A DNA stretch of 64,000 nt from Aquabacter spiritensis (GCF_004346185.1 NZ_SMAI01000004.1:186001-250000); one strand, 5' to 3'; shown: positions 7,661-16,182, counted from the first letter of the stretch. Notes: a model not told the origin generated them from the letters alone. Translations and numbers: made by a program.

Positions 7661-9169
7661 TTGAGCCGCGGGTTCGCGACATTGCCGATCATCCAGCAGA
7701 TCATTGCCCCGCTCCGCGCCCTCGCCCGATCCGGCGCCGCCTCGCGCCGGCTGCGGGCCGCGCTTGCCGCCCTCACTTTGGTGGTCGGCGGGACCACCTC
7801 GCTCCAGAACGCCACCGCCAACGGCGATACGCGCACCCTGGAAATCCAGAACATGCATACCGGCGAGCGCGGCGTCTTCACCTTCCGGAAGGACGGCCGC
7901 TATGACGAGGCGGTTCTGAAGAAGCTGAACTGGATGCTGCGCGACTGGCGCAAGGACGAGCCGACGGACATGGATCCGGAGCTGTTCGACCTGGTCTGGG
8001 AGGTCTATCGGGAGGTCGGCGCCAAGGAGCCGATCCATGTGGTGAGCGGATATCGCTCGCCCTCCACCAATTCCATGCTGCGCTCGCGGTCCAAGGCGGT
8101 TGCCCAGCAGAGCCAGCATACCCGCGGCCGGGCGATGGATTTCTACATTCCCGGCGTCAGCATCACCGAATTGCGGGTCGCCGGCCTGCGCATGCAGCGC
8201 GGCGGCGTCGGCTTCTACCCGACCTCCGGCTCGCCCTTCGTCCATATGGACACCGGCAGCGTGCGGCACTGGCCGCGCATGACCCACGACCAGCTCGTGA
8301 AGGTGTTCCCGGACGAGAAGACCATCCACGTGCCCTCCAACGGCAAGCCGCTCGCCAATTACGAGGCGGCGCTGGCGGAGCTGGAATCCGGCCGCAGAAA
8401 CACCGCCGTCGCCTCCGCCGATCCGGGCAAGGGAATCCGCCAGTTCTTCGCCTCGCTGTTCGGCAAGAGCGTCGACCAGGAAGAGGACGAGGCGGTGGCG
8501 GACGAGACGCCGGCCCCCAAGGTGGCGCCCGCGCCGAAGGCGGTGCAGGTCGCCGCCGTCGCCGAGACGCCGGCCGAGGCGCCGCGTGCCGCTCCGGTCC
8601 GGGTCGTCGCGGCGCCGCTGCCGACCTCGCGTCCCGCCGAGATCGCCGCGGCCATCGTGGCCGCCCAGGCGGTCGTCGCCCCGCTCCCGAGGGCGCCGCT
8701 GCCGCTCCGCCGTCCCGCCACCCAGCTCACCGCCACCCAGGCCCCCGCCACGCAGGTCGCCTCCGCGACCGTTCCGCCGCTGCCGGCGGTGATCACCCGC
8801 GGGTCGAAGGTGATGCCGGACGGAATTCTGGCCTACGCACCGTCCGGCGATCTCGATCCGCAGCGTCCGCTGACGCACGACATGATCGCCGCCCCGGCGA
8901 TCCAGGCCCGCCAGCGGATCCGGACCGCGGAAATTCCCTTCGGCCGCTTGTTCCTCGGTCCCTCGCTGGCGCAGGAGACCTATCTGCGCCTGCCGGAACT
9001 GCGGGTCTTCGCCAGCTTCATGACGGCGCCGCGCGAGATCGTGGCCGCGGGCTTCTCCGATGCCGGCCCCGGCCTCTCGACCACCCGCTTCTCCGGCCCG
9101 GCGCTCGCGGCCCTGCCGGTCTACACGTTCGGCACGCCGGCGGTGCGCCTCACCCAGCGCCTGCCCTGA
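7661..9169 (+). CDS. DUF882 / M15-like periplasmic murein-associated protein
   Basis: The 502-residue product has an N-terminal hydrophobic segment (about residues 33-52), then a DUF882 domain at roughly 55-215. That domain shows HVVSGYRSPSTN, SQHTRGRAMDFYIPG and GVGFYPTSGSPFVHMDTG. These match the His/Asp/His zinc site of M15-type D-Ala-D-Ala peptidases (H in SQHTRGRAMD, D of AMDF, H of VHMD). The second half is Pro/Ala-rich and of low complexity, ending in a segment without a recognised domain. It probably acts on peptidoglycan, like the L,D-transpeptidase encoded upstream. The start at 7661 is TTG, the furthest upstream start in this frame, and has a weak ribosome-binding site. The next candidate is the TTG at 7682. 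Confidence 0.8.
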   Translation: MSRGFATLPIIQQIIAPLRALARSGAASRRLRAALAALTLVVGGTTSLQNATANGDTRTLEIQNMHTGERGVFTFRKDGRYDEAVLKKLNWMLRDWRKDEPTDMDPELFDLVWEVYREVGAKEPIHVVSGYRSPSTNSMLRSRSKAVAQQSQHTRGRAMDFYIPGVSITELRVAGLRMQRGGVGFYPTSGSPFVHMDTGSVRHWPRMTHDQLVKVFPDEKTIHVPSNGKPLANYEAALAELESGRRNTAVASADPGKGIRQFFASLFGKSVDQEEDEAVADETPAPKVAPAPKAVQVAAVAETPAEAPRAAPVRVVAAPLPTSRPAEIAAAIVAAQAVVAPLPRAPLPLRRPATQLTATQAPATQVASATVPPLPAVITRGSKVMPDGILAYAPSGDLDPQRPLTHDMIAAPAIQARQRIRTAEIPFGRLFLGPSLAQETYLRLPELRVFASFMTAPREIVAAGFSDAGPGLSTTRFSGPALAALPVYTFGTPAVRLTQRLP

Positions 9170-9215
9170 CCGGCCGGCGCGGGCCATCCTTCGCCACATA
9201 GCCTTTCGCATGCGC

Positions 9216-9240
9216 GCGCCCGCCGGCCGGCGGGCGCTTT
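9216..9240 (+). terminator. Palindromic terminator after the DUF882 gene
   Basis: A perfect 22-bp palindrome (9216-9237), almost all G and C, is followed by TTTCG. It sits 46 bases downstream of the DUF882 stop. The T-run is short, so efficiency is uncertain. Confidence 0.55.
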
Positions 9241-9257
9241 CGCCGTGGCGCGGGCAA

Positions 9258-9281
9258 TAAAAAAGGCCGCTTGCGCGACCT
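9258..9281 (-). terminator. Intrinsic terminator on the minus strand
   Basis: Read on the minus strand this is AGGTCGC, a GCAA tetraloop (GNRA class), GCGGCCT and a run of six T. The 7-bp stem contains one pair that is G-U only on the minus strand and C-A on the plus. No minus-strand protein gene ends here, so it is taken to close the small RNA at 9258-9413. Confidence 0.75.
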
Positions 9282-9413
9282 CAGAAGTTTGGTTTTGGTT
9301 ATGTGCAGCAGTGGCCGGTCCGCTCGTCACCCCGGGGGGCTGGGGGGCTGGGATAGACCGGAGCAACCGCGAACCGGCCCTGCTACGGGAGTGAAGATGC
9401 CCCCCGCCATGGG
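9258..9413 (-). ncRNA. Candidate structured small RNA of unknown family
   Basis: The minus strand can form a long helix: 9386-9380 pairs with 9311-9305 (7 bp) and 9379-9370 pairs with 9322-9313 (10 bp), with one bulged A at 9312. The two positions that are not Watson-Crick are T-G on the minus strand and would be C-A mismatches on the plus. This fixes the strand. The 47-base loop holds two copies of CAGCCCCCC, C-rich single-stranded sequence that could pair with purine-rich ribosome-binding sites. An A/C-rich linker then leads to the intrinsic terminator. The 5' end is not defined; 9413 is an estimate. I see no known family: it lacks SRP RNA, tmRNA, 6S or cobalamin-riboswitch hallmarks. Confidence 0.6.
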
Positions 9414-9595
9414 CGAGGACGGGGCCGAAAAACGACCATAGTGTGATTTTCGTTGACGAGGCTGTGAGGGGACGTTCAGCCGGCTTCCGAACCGGCTTGT
9501 CAGAATCCCGGCGGGGCGCGATCATGCGCGGGCCGGCCTGCGGATCCGCAGGGTCGGCCGTCCGGTCGCCGCCAGGCGCCGCTCACGGAGGCCCG

Positions 9596-9976
9596 ATGGG
9601 AGACGTCGAACCTATACGCCAAGCGGGCGCCGGGTCGCTTCCCGCCAGCCCGCAGGCCGCACCGGCGCCTGCCGCGACCCCCCGCGTCACCTTCACCCGT
9701 GCCGAACTCGACCGAATCCTGGATCTCTACGGCCGCATGGTCGCGGCCGGGGAATGGCGGGATTACGCCATCGATTTCCTGAAGGACAAGGCGGTCTTCT
9801 CGATCTTCCGCCGGTCTCTCGACGTGCCGCTCTACCGGATCGAGAAGGATCCCAAGCTGGCGCGGCGGCAGGGGGCATACAGCGTCGTCTCGCAGACGGG
9901 CCTGATCCTGAAGCGCGGCCACGAACTGCCGCGCGTCCTCGCCGTGCTGGAAAAGCCGCTGCGCGCGATCGGCTGA
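9596..9976 (+). CDS. DUF2794 family protein
   Basis: This 126-residue cytoplasmic protein has a Pro/Ala-rich N-terminal 35 residues and then the DUF2794 domain. Visible segments are TFTRAELDRILDLYGRMVAAGEWRDYAIDF at the front and ARRQGAYSVVSQTGLILKRG towards the end. The family is known from Alphaproteobacteria and has no established function. The start at 9596 has GGAG five bases upstream; a longer frame from 9443 lacks coding character. It converges on the GNAT gene with only 21 bases between stops. The small-RNA candidate lies upstream on the opposite strand, so the two could share a divergent promoter region. Confidence 0.85.
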   Translation: MGDVEPIRQAGAGSLPASPQAAPAPAATPRVTFTRAELDRILDLYGRMVAAGEWRDYAIDFLKDKAVFSIFRRSLDVPLYRIEKDPKLARRQGAYSVVSQTGLILKRGHELPRVLAVLEKPLRAIG

Positions 9977-9997
9977 CGGCGTCGCCGCGGGGCGGCC

Positions 9998-10843
9998 TCA
10001 GCCGAGTTCGAGGCTGGTGATGCCGTAGATCCGCGCCAGCGGCAGGCCGGGGGCGTCGCCGCGATACATCCGGGCCGTCTCGAACACCGGGGAAAGCCCG
10101 GCCTCGGCCGCCAGGGTGCGGGCCGCTTCGTTCGGCTCGGGGACGTCGAGGAACAGATCGCTGCCGGGATCCGCCGCATGGGCCGCGCCGGAGAGCGCGC
10201 CATACAGCGCCCAGGCGGTGGCCTCGTCCACCGCGAACAGCGGGCCGATCTTGTGACCGTGCCGGCAGCGCCGCACCACGCCATAGCCGAACACCTCGCC
10301 CTCCGCGCGTGCCACGAGGGCCGCCCCGTCCGGCGGGGCGAGCCATTTCTCCAGGAAGAGCGGGCGGTCGAACAGGAAGTGCCTGCGGTCGAAGCCCAGC
10401 ACCGCCGGAAGCGCCGCCATGTCGATCGGGCCGATGCCGTCGATCTTGGGGAAGGCCGCCGATTTTCCGCCGAATCGGATGTTGCGGTGGGCGAGGGCAA
10501 AGCCAGCGCGGGCATAATTGTCCTGCTGCGCCACGACGCCGTCGAGCCCGAGGGTGCGCGGTCCGAGCCGCTCCAACGCGGCCTGCCAGAGCTTGAAGCC
10601 GTAGCCCCGGCCCCGCAGGTCCGGCCGGCAGATATAGAGGCCGAGGAAGCCGAACCCCGCGCCATAGGCGGTTGCCGCGATCACGGCCGCGAGATCCTCG
10701 CCCTCGAACAGGCCGAGAAAGCCGTCGGCATCCTGCGCCCGGAAGGCGGTGGCGTCGTGGAGGCCGGGATTCCAGCCCTCGGTGGCCGCCCAGTCGATGG
10801 CGAGGTCCACCTCGGCAGGGGTCAGGGTCCTGATTTCAGTCAT
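9998..10843 (-). CDS. Two-domain GNAT family N-acetyltransferase
   Basis: The 281-residue protein has an N-terminal GNAT domain (about residues 1-135) with the acetyl-CoA binding motif CRPDLRGRGYGFKLW. A second, related C-terminal domain (about 150-280) is of the kind found in YitH/Acetyltransf_18 proteins. The substrate is unknown. Its ATG overlaps the stop of the upstream pyrimidine nucleotidase gene as ATGA, which indicates translational coupling. With argB it forms a three-gene minus-strand operon (argB, nucleotidase, GNAT). Confidence 0.85.
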   Translation of the reverse strand: MTEIRTLTPAEVDLAIDWAATEGWNPGLHDATAFRAQDADGFLGLFEGEDLAAVIAATAYGAGFGFLGLYICRPDLRGRGYGFKLWQAALERLGPRTLGLDGVVAQQDNYARAGFALAHRNIRFGGKSAAFPKIDGIGPIDMAALPAVLGFDRRHFLFDRPLFLEKWLAPPDGAALVARAEGEVFGYGVVRRCRHGHKIGPLFAVDEATAWALYGALSGAAHAADPGSDLFLDVPEPNEAARTLAAEAGLSPVFETARMYRGDAPGLPLARIYGITSLELG

Positions 10844-11544
10844 GTGCCTGCCGAAATCCCTTCGAGAAAGCCCGCGAGATCGTGGGTGACGTGGTCGACA
10901 TAAGCGGCTTCGCGGCCTTCGAATTCCCAGCTCTGGTCGGCCGCGATGCGCTCCCCGGGGGGAATGACGAGCACGGTCGCCATGCCGAGGCGGTGGGGCA
11001 CTTCGAGATTGCGGGCGAGGTCCTCGAACATGGCGGCGCGGGCCGGCGCGACGCCGTGGGCGCGTAGAAAGCGCTGATAGGCTTCCTCGGTCGGCTTCGG
11101 GTGGAACTCCGCCGCCACGATGTCGTGGATCGCCGCGAAATGCCCGCCGAGGCCGAGCTTCTCCAGGACGTTGGTGGCGTGGCGCTCGGAGCCGTTGGTA
11201 TAGACCAGCTTCGTGCCCGGCAGCAGCTCGATCGCCGCCGCGAGGCGCGGCGAGGCGTCGAGCCCGGAGAGATCGAGCTGGTGGACGTGTTCGAGGAACG
11301 GCGCGGGATCGACGCCGTGCTCTATCATCAGGCCGCGCAGCGAGGTGCCGTAACGGCGGTAATAGTCCTTCTGGACCAGGAACGCCTCGTCCGGCGTGAT
11401 GCCGAGAAGCCGCGCCACATAATCGCGCATGCGGGCGTCGAGCTGCGTCCAGAGGTCGTGCTGGGCGGGATAGAGCGTGTTGTCGAGGTCGAAGACCCAG
11501 GTCTCGACCTCGGCGAAGCCGCGCGGCGCGGGGGCAGGGGGCAT
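10840..11544 (-). CDS. Pyrimidine 5'-nucleotidase (HAD superfamily)
   Basis: The 234-residue protein carries HAD motif I as FDLDNTLYP (two catalytic Asp), motif II as YTNGS, and motif III/IV as KPTEEAYQRF and FEDLARNLEVP. The FDLDNTLYP form and length match the SDT1/Phm8-like pyrimidine 5'-nucleotidases, which dephosphorylate UMP and CMP in the cytoplasm. The gene starts one base after the argB stop and ends in a four-base ATGA overlap with the GNAT gene. Association of this family with argB is frequent in Hyphomicrobiales. Confidence 0.87.
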   Translation of the reverse strand: MPPAPAPRGFAEVETWVFDLDNTLYPAQHDLWTQLDARMRDYVARLLGITPDEAFLVQKDYYRRYGTSLRGLMIEHGVDPAPFLEHVHQLDLSGLDASPRLAAAIELLPGTKLVYTNGSERHATNVLEKLGLGGHFAAIHDIVAAEFHPKPTEEAYQRFLRAHGVAPARAAMFEDLARNLEVPHRLGMATVLVIPPGERIAADQSWEFEGREAAYVDHVTHDLAGFLEGISAGT

Positions 11545-11545
11545 G

Positions 11546-12451
11546 TCAGCGGGTGATCAAGGTGCCGGCCCCGAGGTCCGTCAGCAGTTCGAGCAGGACG
11601 GCGTGCGGCACCTTGCCGTCCAGGATGACCACGCCCTCGACGCCCTGCTCGAGGGCGTAGATGCAGGTCTCCACCTTGGGGATCATGCCGCCCGAGACGG
11701 TGCCGTCGGCGATCAGCCGGCGGGCCTCGGCGATGGTGAGCTGCGGGATGAGCTGCTTGTCGCGGTCGAGCACGCCCGGCACGTCGGTCAGCATCAAAAG
11801 CCGCTTGGCGCCGAGCGCACCGGCGATCGCCCCGGCGAAGGTGTCGGCATTGACGTTGTAGGTGCCGCCGTCGGCCGCCGCCGCCACGGGGGCGAGCACC
11901 GGGATCAGCTCGCGCCCGAGGATCTGGTCGAGCACCATGGTGTCGACCCGGTCGGGCTCGCCGACGAAGCCGAGATCGACCACCTGCTCGATCTTGCTGT
12001 CGGGATCGACGATGGTGCGGCTCGCCTTGCGCGCCACCACCATGTTGCCGTCCTTGCCGCACAGGCCGATCGCCTTGCCGCCGGCCTCGTTGATGAAGCC
12101 GACGATCTGCTTGTTGATCGAGCCGGCGAGCACCATCTCGACGATCTCGACCGTCGCCTTGTCGGTGATCCGCAGCCCGGCCGCGAATTCCGACTTGATG
12201 CCGAGCTTGGCCAGCATCGCGCCGATCTGCGGCCCGCCGCCATGCACCACGACCGGGTTCACGCCGGACTGTTCGAGAAGGACGATGTCCTCGGCGAAAT
12301 TGCGCGCCACGGCCTCGTCGCCCATGGCGTGGCCGCCATATTTGACCACCACGATCGCATCGTCATAACGCTGCATGTGGGGAAGCGCCCGGGCCAGGAC
12401 CTCGGCCTGAAGCTGGCCTTGCGCGTCGATGGGAGTAGGGTGCGCGCTCAT
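11546..12451 (-). CDS. argB: Acetylglutamate kinase
   Basis: The 301-residue enzyme phosphorylates N-acetylglutamate, the second step of arginine synthesis. Visible motifs are [10 protein letters not shown] near residue 36 (phosphate-binding Lys and Gly-Gly), [10 protein letters not shown] near 70 and [28 protein letters not shown] in the ATP-binding half. Length is typical of the arginine-sensitive hexameric type. The N-terminal helix ([15 protein letters not shown]) matches the extension involved in arginine feedback inhibition. It is the first gene of the minus-strand operon and diverges from phnM across 312 bases. Confidence 0.95.
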   Translation of the reverse strand: MSAHPTPIDAQGQLQAEVLARALPHMQRYDDAIVVVKYGGHAMGDEAVARNFAEDIVLLEQSGVNPVVVHGGGPQIGAMLAKLGIKSEFAAGLRITDKATVEIVEMVLAGSINKQIVGFINEAGGKAIGLCGKDGNMVVARKASRTIVDPDSKIEQVVDLGFVGEPDRVDTMVLDQILGRELIPVLAPVAAAADGGTYNVNADTFAGAIAGALGAKRLLMLTDVPGVLDRDKQLIPQLTIAEARRLIADGTVSGGMIPKVETCIYALEQGVEGVVILDGKVPHAVLLELLTDLGAGTLITR

Positions 12452-12763
12452 GGCAGGATCCTTCTTCGTCCGGCGGCGGCGTCCTCATAGACCATTGCCG
12501 GGGAAAGTTGAATGCCTCCCGTGAATGCCTTTCTTGCGGCGGGCCATCGCCGGACAGGAACCGCGCGATAGGGGCGAGGGCCTTGCAATGGCCGCGCGCC
12601 TCTGTTCCGATCCTCCGGTCTCACGCTCATCGCGCGCAGGAGTGGGGGCGGCGCTGCGCCGCGCTTCAAGCTCTGTCGCGTGCCGGGCCACCCGTCGCGA
12701 CGCGTCATGCCGCCGTCATGGCGGCGTGACACAGCGGGCGCCGAGGGGCCCAGGAAGATTGCC
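12452..12763. other. Divergent intergenic region argB / phnM
   Basis: These 312 bases lie between the divergent argB and phnM genes and hold no gene I can support. The only clear structure is the hairpin at 12703-12729 near phnM. No PHO box or other named operator could be recognised. Confidence 0.5.
12703..12729 (+). promoter_or_regulatory. Hairpin in the phnM leader
   Basis: An 11-bp inverted repeat (arms 12703-12713 and 12719-12729, loop GTCAT) ends 34 bases before the phnM GTG. The only imperfect position is U-G on the plus strand, which favours an RNA hairpin in the phnM leader, although a DNA operator is also possible. Confidence 0.4.
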
Positions 12764-13900
12764 GTGTCCGAGACCATCCTGACCAATACCCGCCTTGTGT
12801 GCGACGACCGGATCCTGGACGGCACCCTCCTCGTGCGCGACGGCCGGATCGGCGCGGTCGAGGCCGGCCGCTCGGCGCATCCCGCCGCGGTCGATTGCGA
12901 CGGCGACTATCTCGCGCCCGGCTTGATCGACCTGCACACCGACGCGCTGGAGGGCCATTTCGTCCCCCGCCCGAAAGTGGTGTGGCCGGATCCGCGCGCC
13001 GCGGCGCTGGCCCACGACGCCCAGACCGTCGCCTCCGGCGTGACGACGGTGTTCGACGCCATCTGCGCCGGCGGCTTCGACCAGGCGAAATCGATCCGCC
13101 GCGAGCTGTTCGGCGTGATGCTCGACGCGATCGCGGCCGGCCGGCCGCTGTTCCGCGCCGACCACCGGATCCATCTGCGCTGCGAACTGACCGATCCCGA
13201 CGTGGTCGCGCTGGTCGCGCCGGAACTGGCGCGCCCGCAGCTCGGCCTCGCCTCGCTCATGGACCACACGCCCGGCGCCCGGCAATGGCGCAACGTGGCC
13301 CATTTGCGGACCTTCCTCCTCGGCCTCGGCAAGAGCGCGGAGGATGTCGAATATGAATTGTCCGAGCGCGCGGCGCGCGGCCGGGCGGCGGTGGCGGGCA
13401 ATTTCGACCGGCTCGCGGCGCTGCTGCGCGACACCGGCATCGTCCTCGCGAGCCATGACGACACGACCCCGGCCCATGTCGATCTGGCGCGCGGCGCGGG
13501 GTGCACGATCAGCGAATTCCCGACCACGCAGGAGGCCGCCGCCGCGGCCCGTGCCGCCGGCCTCACCACCATCGGCGGCGCGCCGAACGTGGTGCGCGGC
13601 GGCTCGCATTCCGGCGGCGTCGCGATGGGGGACCTCGCGACCGCCGGTCTGCTCGATGCGCTGGCCTCCGATTATGTCCCCGCCAGCCTGCTCCAGGCGG
13701 TGGCGGTGCTGGCCGATCGCGGCGGGCGCGGTCTGCCGGCCGCGATGGCGCTTGTGACCGCCGCGCCGGCGCGCATGGCCGGGCTCGCCGATCGCGGCCG
13801 GCTCACCCCCGGCCTGCGGGCCGATCTCGTGCGCTTCCGTCTGGTGGAGGGCACGCCGGTCGTGCGCGAGGTGCTGGTGGAAGGCCGCCGGGTGTTCTAA
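12764..13900 (+). CDS. phnM: Alpha-D-ribose 1-methylphosphonate 5-triphosphate diphosphatase
   Basis: The 378-residue amidohydrolase-superfamily protein matches PhnM in length and signature. LIDLHTDALEGHFVPRP near residue 60 holds the HxD metal site and the PhnM-specific tail; SHDDTT and FPTTQEAA lie in the second half. PhnM removes pyrophosphate from the ribose 1-methylphosphonate triphosphate intermediate in the C-P lyase pathway. I chose the GTG at 12764 because AGGAAG lies seven bases upstream and the conserved N-terminus begins there. It leads a three-gene plus-strand operon with DUF1045 and a hexapeptide transferase; phnGHIJKL are not in the window. Confidence 0.9.
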   Translation: MSETILTNTRLVCDDRILDGTLLVRDGRIGAVEAGRSAHPAAVDCDGDYLAPGLIDLHTDALEGHFVPRPKVVWPDPRAAALAHDAQTVASGVTTVFDAICAGGFDQAKSIRRELFGVMLDAIAAGRPLFRADHRIHLRCELTDPDVVALVAPELARPQLGLASLMDHTPGARQWRNVAHLRTFLLGLGKSAEDVEYELSERAARGRAAVAGNFDRLAALLRDTGIVLASHDDTTPAHVDLARGAGCTISEFPTTQEAAAAARAAGLTTIGGAPNVVRGGSHSGGVAMGDLATAGLLDALASDYVPASLLQAVAVLADRGGRGLPAAMALVTAAPARMAGLADRGRLTPGLRADLVRFRLVEGTPVVREVLVEGRRVF

Positions 13901-13956
13901 ATGGCGCCCTGGCCGACGTCCCCGCCGCGCTGCCGGCGCTGACCAAAGAGGTGCCC

Positions 13957-14649
13957 GTGCGCTACGCCGTCTATCTCGCGCCGCCGCCCGACACGCCGCT
14001 CTGGACCTTCGGCTCCGCCGTGCTCGGCTATGACGCGGCCACTGGGCGCGACGTGCCGCCGCCCGACCTCGCCGGCTTCGATGCGCCGACCTGGGCGGGA
14101 CTCACCGCCGAGCCCCGCCGCTACGGCTTCCACGGCACGCTGAAGGCGCCGTTCCGGCTCGCCGAGGACTGCCGGCCGGAGGATCTGGCGGCGGCGCTCG
14201 CCGCGCTCGCCGACCAGCATCACGCCTTCGATCTCGGACCGCTGGAGGTGCGCGAGCTGGGCGCCTTCATCGCTCTGGTGCCGGGGGGCCCGGCGCCCGC
14301 GCTGGAGGATCTCGCCGGCTGCGCGGTGGTCGATCTCGACCCGCTGCGCGCCCCGCTCACCGCGGCGGAAATGGCCCGGCGCCGGCCCGAGGATCTCTCG
14401 GAGCGCCAGCGCGACCATCTTCTCGCCTATGGCTATCCCTACGTGCTGGCAGACTTCCGCTTCCACATGACCTTGACCGGGCCGCTCGACGCGATCGACC
14501 GGCCGCGCGCGCTGAATTCGCTCGCGGCGGCCTATGCCGCTTCGGGCGCGGACCAGCCGCTGCGGGTCGCCGACATCGTCCTGTTCGCGCAGGAAATGCC
14601 GCAGGACCGCTTCCACGTGCTCGACCGCTTTCCGCTGCGGGGCGCCTGA
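13957..14649 (+). CDS. DUF1045 phosphonate-associated 2H phosphoesterase-like protein
   Basis: The 230-residue protein belongs to the DUF1045 family that accompanies phn genes. It shows the two motifs expected of the 2H phosphoesterase fold: YGFHGTLKAPF in the first half and FHMTLTG in the second, each with the H-x-T pattern. The family is predicted to act on cyclic phosphate intermediates, possibly as a PhnP/RcsF-like partner, but this is inference. I chose the GTG at 13957 because AGAGG lies five to six bases upstream; a GTG six bases earlier is the alternative. It follows phnM by 56 bases. Confidence 0.83.
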   Translation: MRYAVYLAPPPDTPLWTFGSAVLGYDAATGRDVPPPDLAGFDAPTWAGLTAEPRRYGFHGTLKAPFRLAEDCRPEDLAAALAALADQHHAFDLGPLEVRELGAFIALVPGGPAPALEDLAGCAVVDLDPLRAPLTAAEMARRRPEDLSERQRDHLLAYGYPYVLADFRFHMTLTGPLDAIDRPRALNSLAAAYAASGADQPLRVADIVLFAQEMPQDRFHVLDRFPLRGA

Positions 14650-14652
14650 GCG

Positions 14653-15267
14653 ATGCGCCCCCTCGGCCCCGAACCGACCATCGATCCGCAGGCGCACGTC
14701 ACCGCGAGCCGGCTCGGCCGCTATACCGAGATCGGTCCCCGGGTGCGGCTGCTCGACGTCGAGATGGGCGATTATTCCTATGTCGCGCGCGATGCCGAGA
14801 TCGCCTATTCCGGCATCGGCAAATTCTGCTCCATCGCGGCGGCGACCCGGATCAATCCCGGCAACCATCCGATGTGGCGCGCCAGCCAGAGCCATTTCAC
14901 CTATCGCGCCGCGGCTTATTTCGAAGATGCCGAGGACGAAGACGATTTCTTCGCCTGGCGCCGGGCGCACCGGGTGGAGATCGGCCATGACGTGTGGATC
15001 GGCCACGGCGCCGTCGTGCTGCCGGGGCGGACCATCGGCAGCGGCGCGGTGATCGCCGCGGGCGCCGTCGTGACCAAGGACGTCCCGCCTTACGCCATCG
15101 TCGCCGGGGTGCCGGCGCGCGTGGTCAAATGGCGCTTTCCCGAAGCGATCGGGGCGCGGCTGATCGCGCTCGCCTGGTGGGACTGGAGCCATGACCGGCT
15201 GCGCGCGGCGCTGGCGGATTTCCGCCATCTGCCGATCGAGGCGTTTCTCGACCGGCACGGCGGATAG
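14653..15267 (+). CDS. Hexapeptide-repeat transferase, phosphonate-metabolism type
   Basis: The 204-residue protein is a left-handed beta-helix acyltransferase. Hexapeptide repeats run from residue 8 to about 60 and again from 108 to 150 ([18 protein letters not shown] and following). A conserved [10 protein letters not shown] loop lies between them. This arrangement and the neighbouring phnM match the phosphonate-metabolism transferase family (phn_thr-fam). It may acetylate a phosphonate or sugar phosphonate, as PhnO does with a different fold. It starts three bases after the DUF1045 stop, and its own stop abuts the stop of the converging methyltransferase gene with no spacer. Confidence 0.83.
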   Translation: MRPLGPEPTIDPQAHVTASRLGRYTEIGPRVRLLDVEMGDYSYVARDAEIAYSGIGKFCSIAAATRINPGNHPMWRASQSHFTYRAAAYFEDAEDEDDFFAWRRAHRVEIGHDVWIGHGAVVLPGRTIGSGAVIAAGAVVTKDVPPYAIVAGVPARVVKWRFPEAIGARLIALAWWDWSHDRLRAALADFRHLPIEAFLDRHGG

Positions 15268-16182
15268 TCAGCGCTCCGGCGTGTCCGTCTCCGGCCTATC
15301 CTTATCGGGAATATCCCGTGCCGGCTGCTCGATCGTGCCGAGCGCGTCGGCGAGGCGCATCTTGGCGGAGCCGGGCCGCAGCGGCTTCTGCTGGCTTTCG
15401 TGCGGCACCCAGCCGGAGAGCCAGACGATCTCGAACGTCACCCGCACCCTGCCGTCCGGGTCCGAGAAGCGCGCGGCATAAATCTCGGCCGCCCGCAGCA
15501 GCGTCGCCCGGCGCAGCGGCACCCGGCGCCGCTCGGCGAGCGCATTGGCGGCGCCCATGCGGCGCAGATCGGCGAACACGGCGAACGGGGTGGCATAGCG
15601 CACCGTCACCCGGTCGATGTCGGTGACCGGCAAGGCGAAGCCGGCACGCTGAAGCAGGGCGCCCAGTTCGCGCACGTCGACGAAGGGCGCGACCCGCGGC
15701 GAGAGGCCGCCGGTGGTCTCGCTCTCGGCGACCGCGAAGGCTTCGCGCAGCTCGGCGAGGCTTCCCCCGCCGATCATGGCGGCGAGGAACAGGCCGTCCG
15801 GCTTCAGCGCGCGGCGGATCTGCGCGAAGGCGCCGGGCAGATCGTTGACGCTCTGGAGGGCGAGGGCGGAGACGACGAGGTCGAGCGCGGCGTCGGCGAA
15901 CGGCAGCGCCTCCTCGTCGGCGACGAGGCTGGGCCGGTCCGCGGCGAGGGGCGCCGCCCGCACCAGCCGGCCAATGGCCGGGGCGCCGGCGAGCGCCTGC
16001 GCCACCGCGCCGGTCGGCGTGCCGAGATCGAGCGCGACGGCGAAACTGCGCTTCACCGCGCCGACCCGCTCCGCGAGGTCGCCCGCTGTGCGGGCGAGCA
16101 GGAAATCGGCCGGCCCGAGCGCCGCGGCGCGGGCGAGGCGTCGGCGCAGCAGCGGCCGGTCGAAGACGAGGGGAAAAGCCAT
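15268..16182 (-). CDS. SAM-dependent methyltransferase (BioC/NDUFAF5-like)
   Basis: The 304-residue protein is a class I methyltransferase. ALDLGTPTGAVAQAL resembles motif I with weak glycine content, LPFADAALDLVVSALALQSVND is motif II/III, and IRRALKPDGLFLAAMIGG is post-II. The N-terminus FDRPLLRRRLARA and this motif set are typical of the alphaproteobacterial homologues of mitochondrial NDUFAF5, a complex I assembly factor. BioC is the other relative. The real substrate is not known. The last 45 residues are charged and poorly conserved in appearance. It lies 48 bases downstream of the DUF1850 gene and could be read through from the TRAP operon. Confidence 0.78.
   Translation of the reverse strand: MAFPLVFDRPLLRRRLARAAALGPADFLLARTAGDLAERVGAVKRSFAVALDLGTPTGAVAQALAGAPAIGRLVRAAPLAADRPSLVADEEALPFADAALDLVVSALALQSVNDLPGAFAQIRRALKPDGLFLAAMIGGGSLAELREAFAVAESETTGGLSPRVAPFVDVRELGALLQRAGFALPVTDIDRVTVRYATPFAVFADLRRMGAANALAERRRVPLRRATLLRAAEIYAARFSDPDGRVRVTFEIVWLSGWVPHESQQKPLRPGSAKMRLADALGTIEQPARDIPDKDRPETDTPER

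Noticed and set aside
9258-9413. Cobalamin riboswitch, suggested by GCCACTG on the minus strand
   Set aside because: The other conserved elements (B12 box, GGGAAGG segment) are missing and the downstream sequence ends in a terminator without a coding region.
9258-9413. SRP RNA or tmRNA
   Set aside because: No GGUCAGG/GGAAG tetraloop-asymmetric loop region of SRP RNA and no tag reading frame or tRNA-like end of tmRNA.
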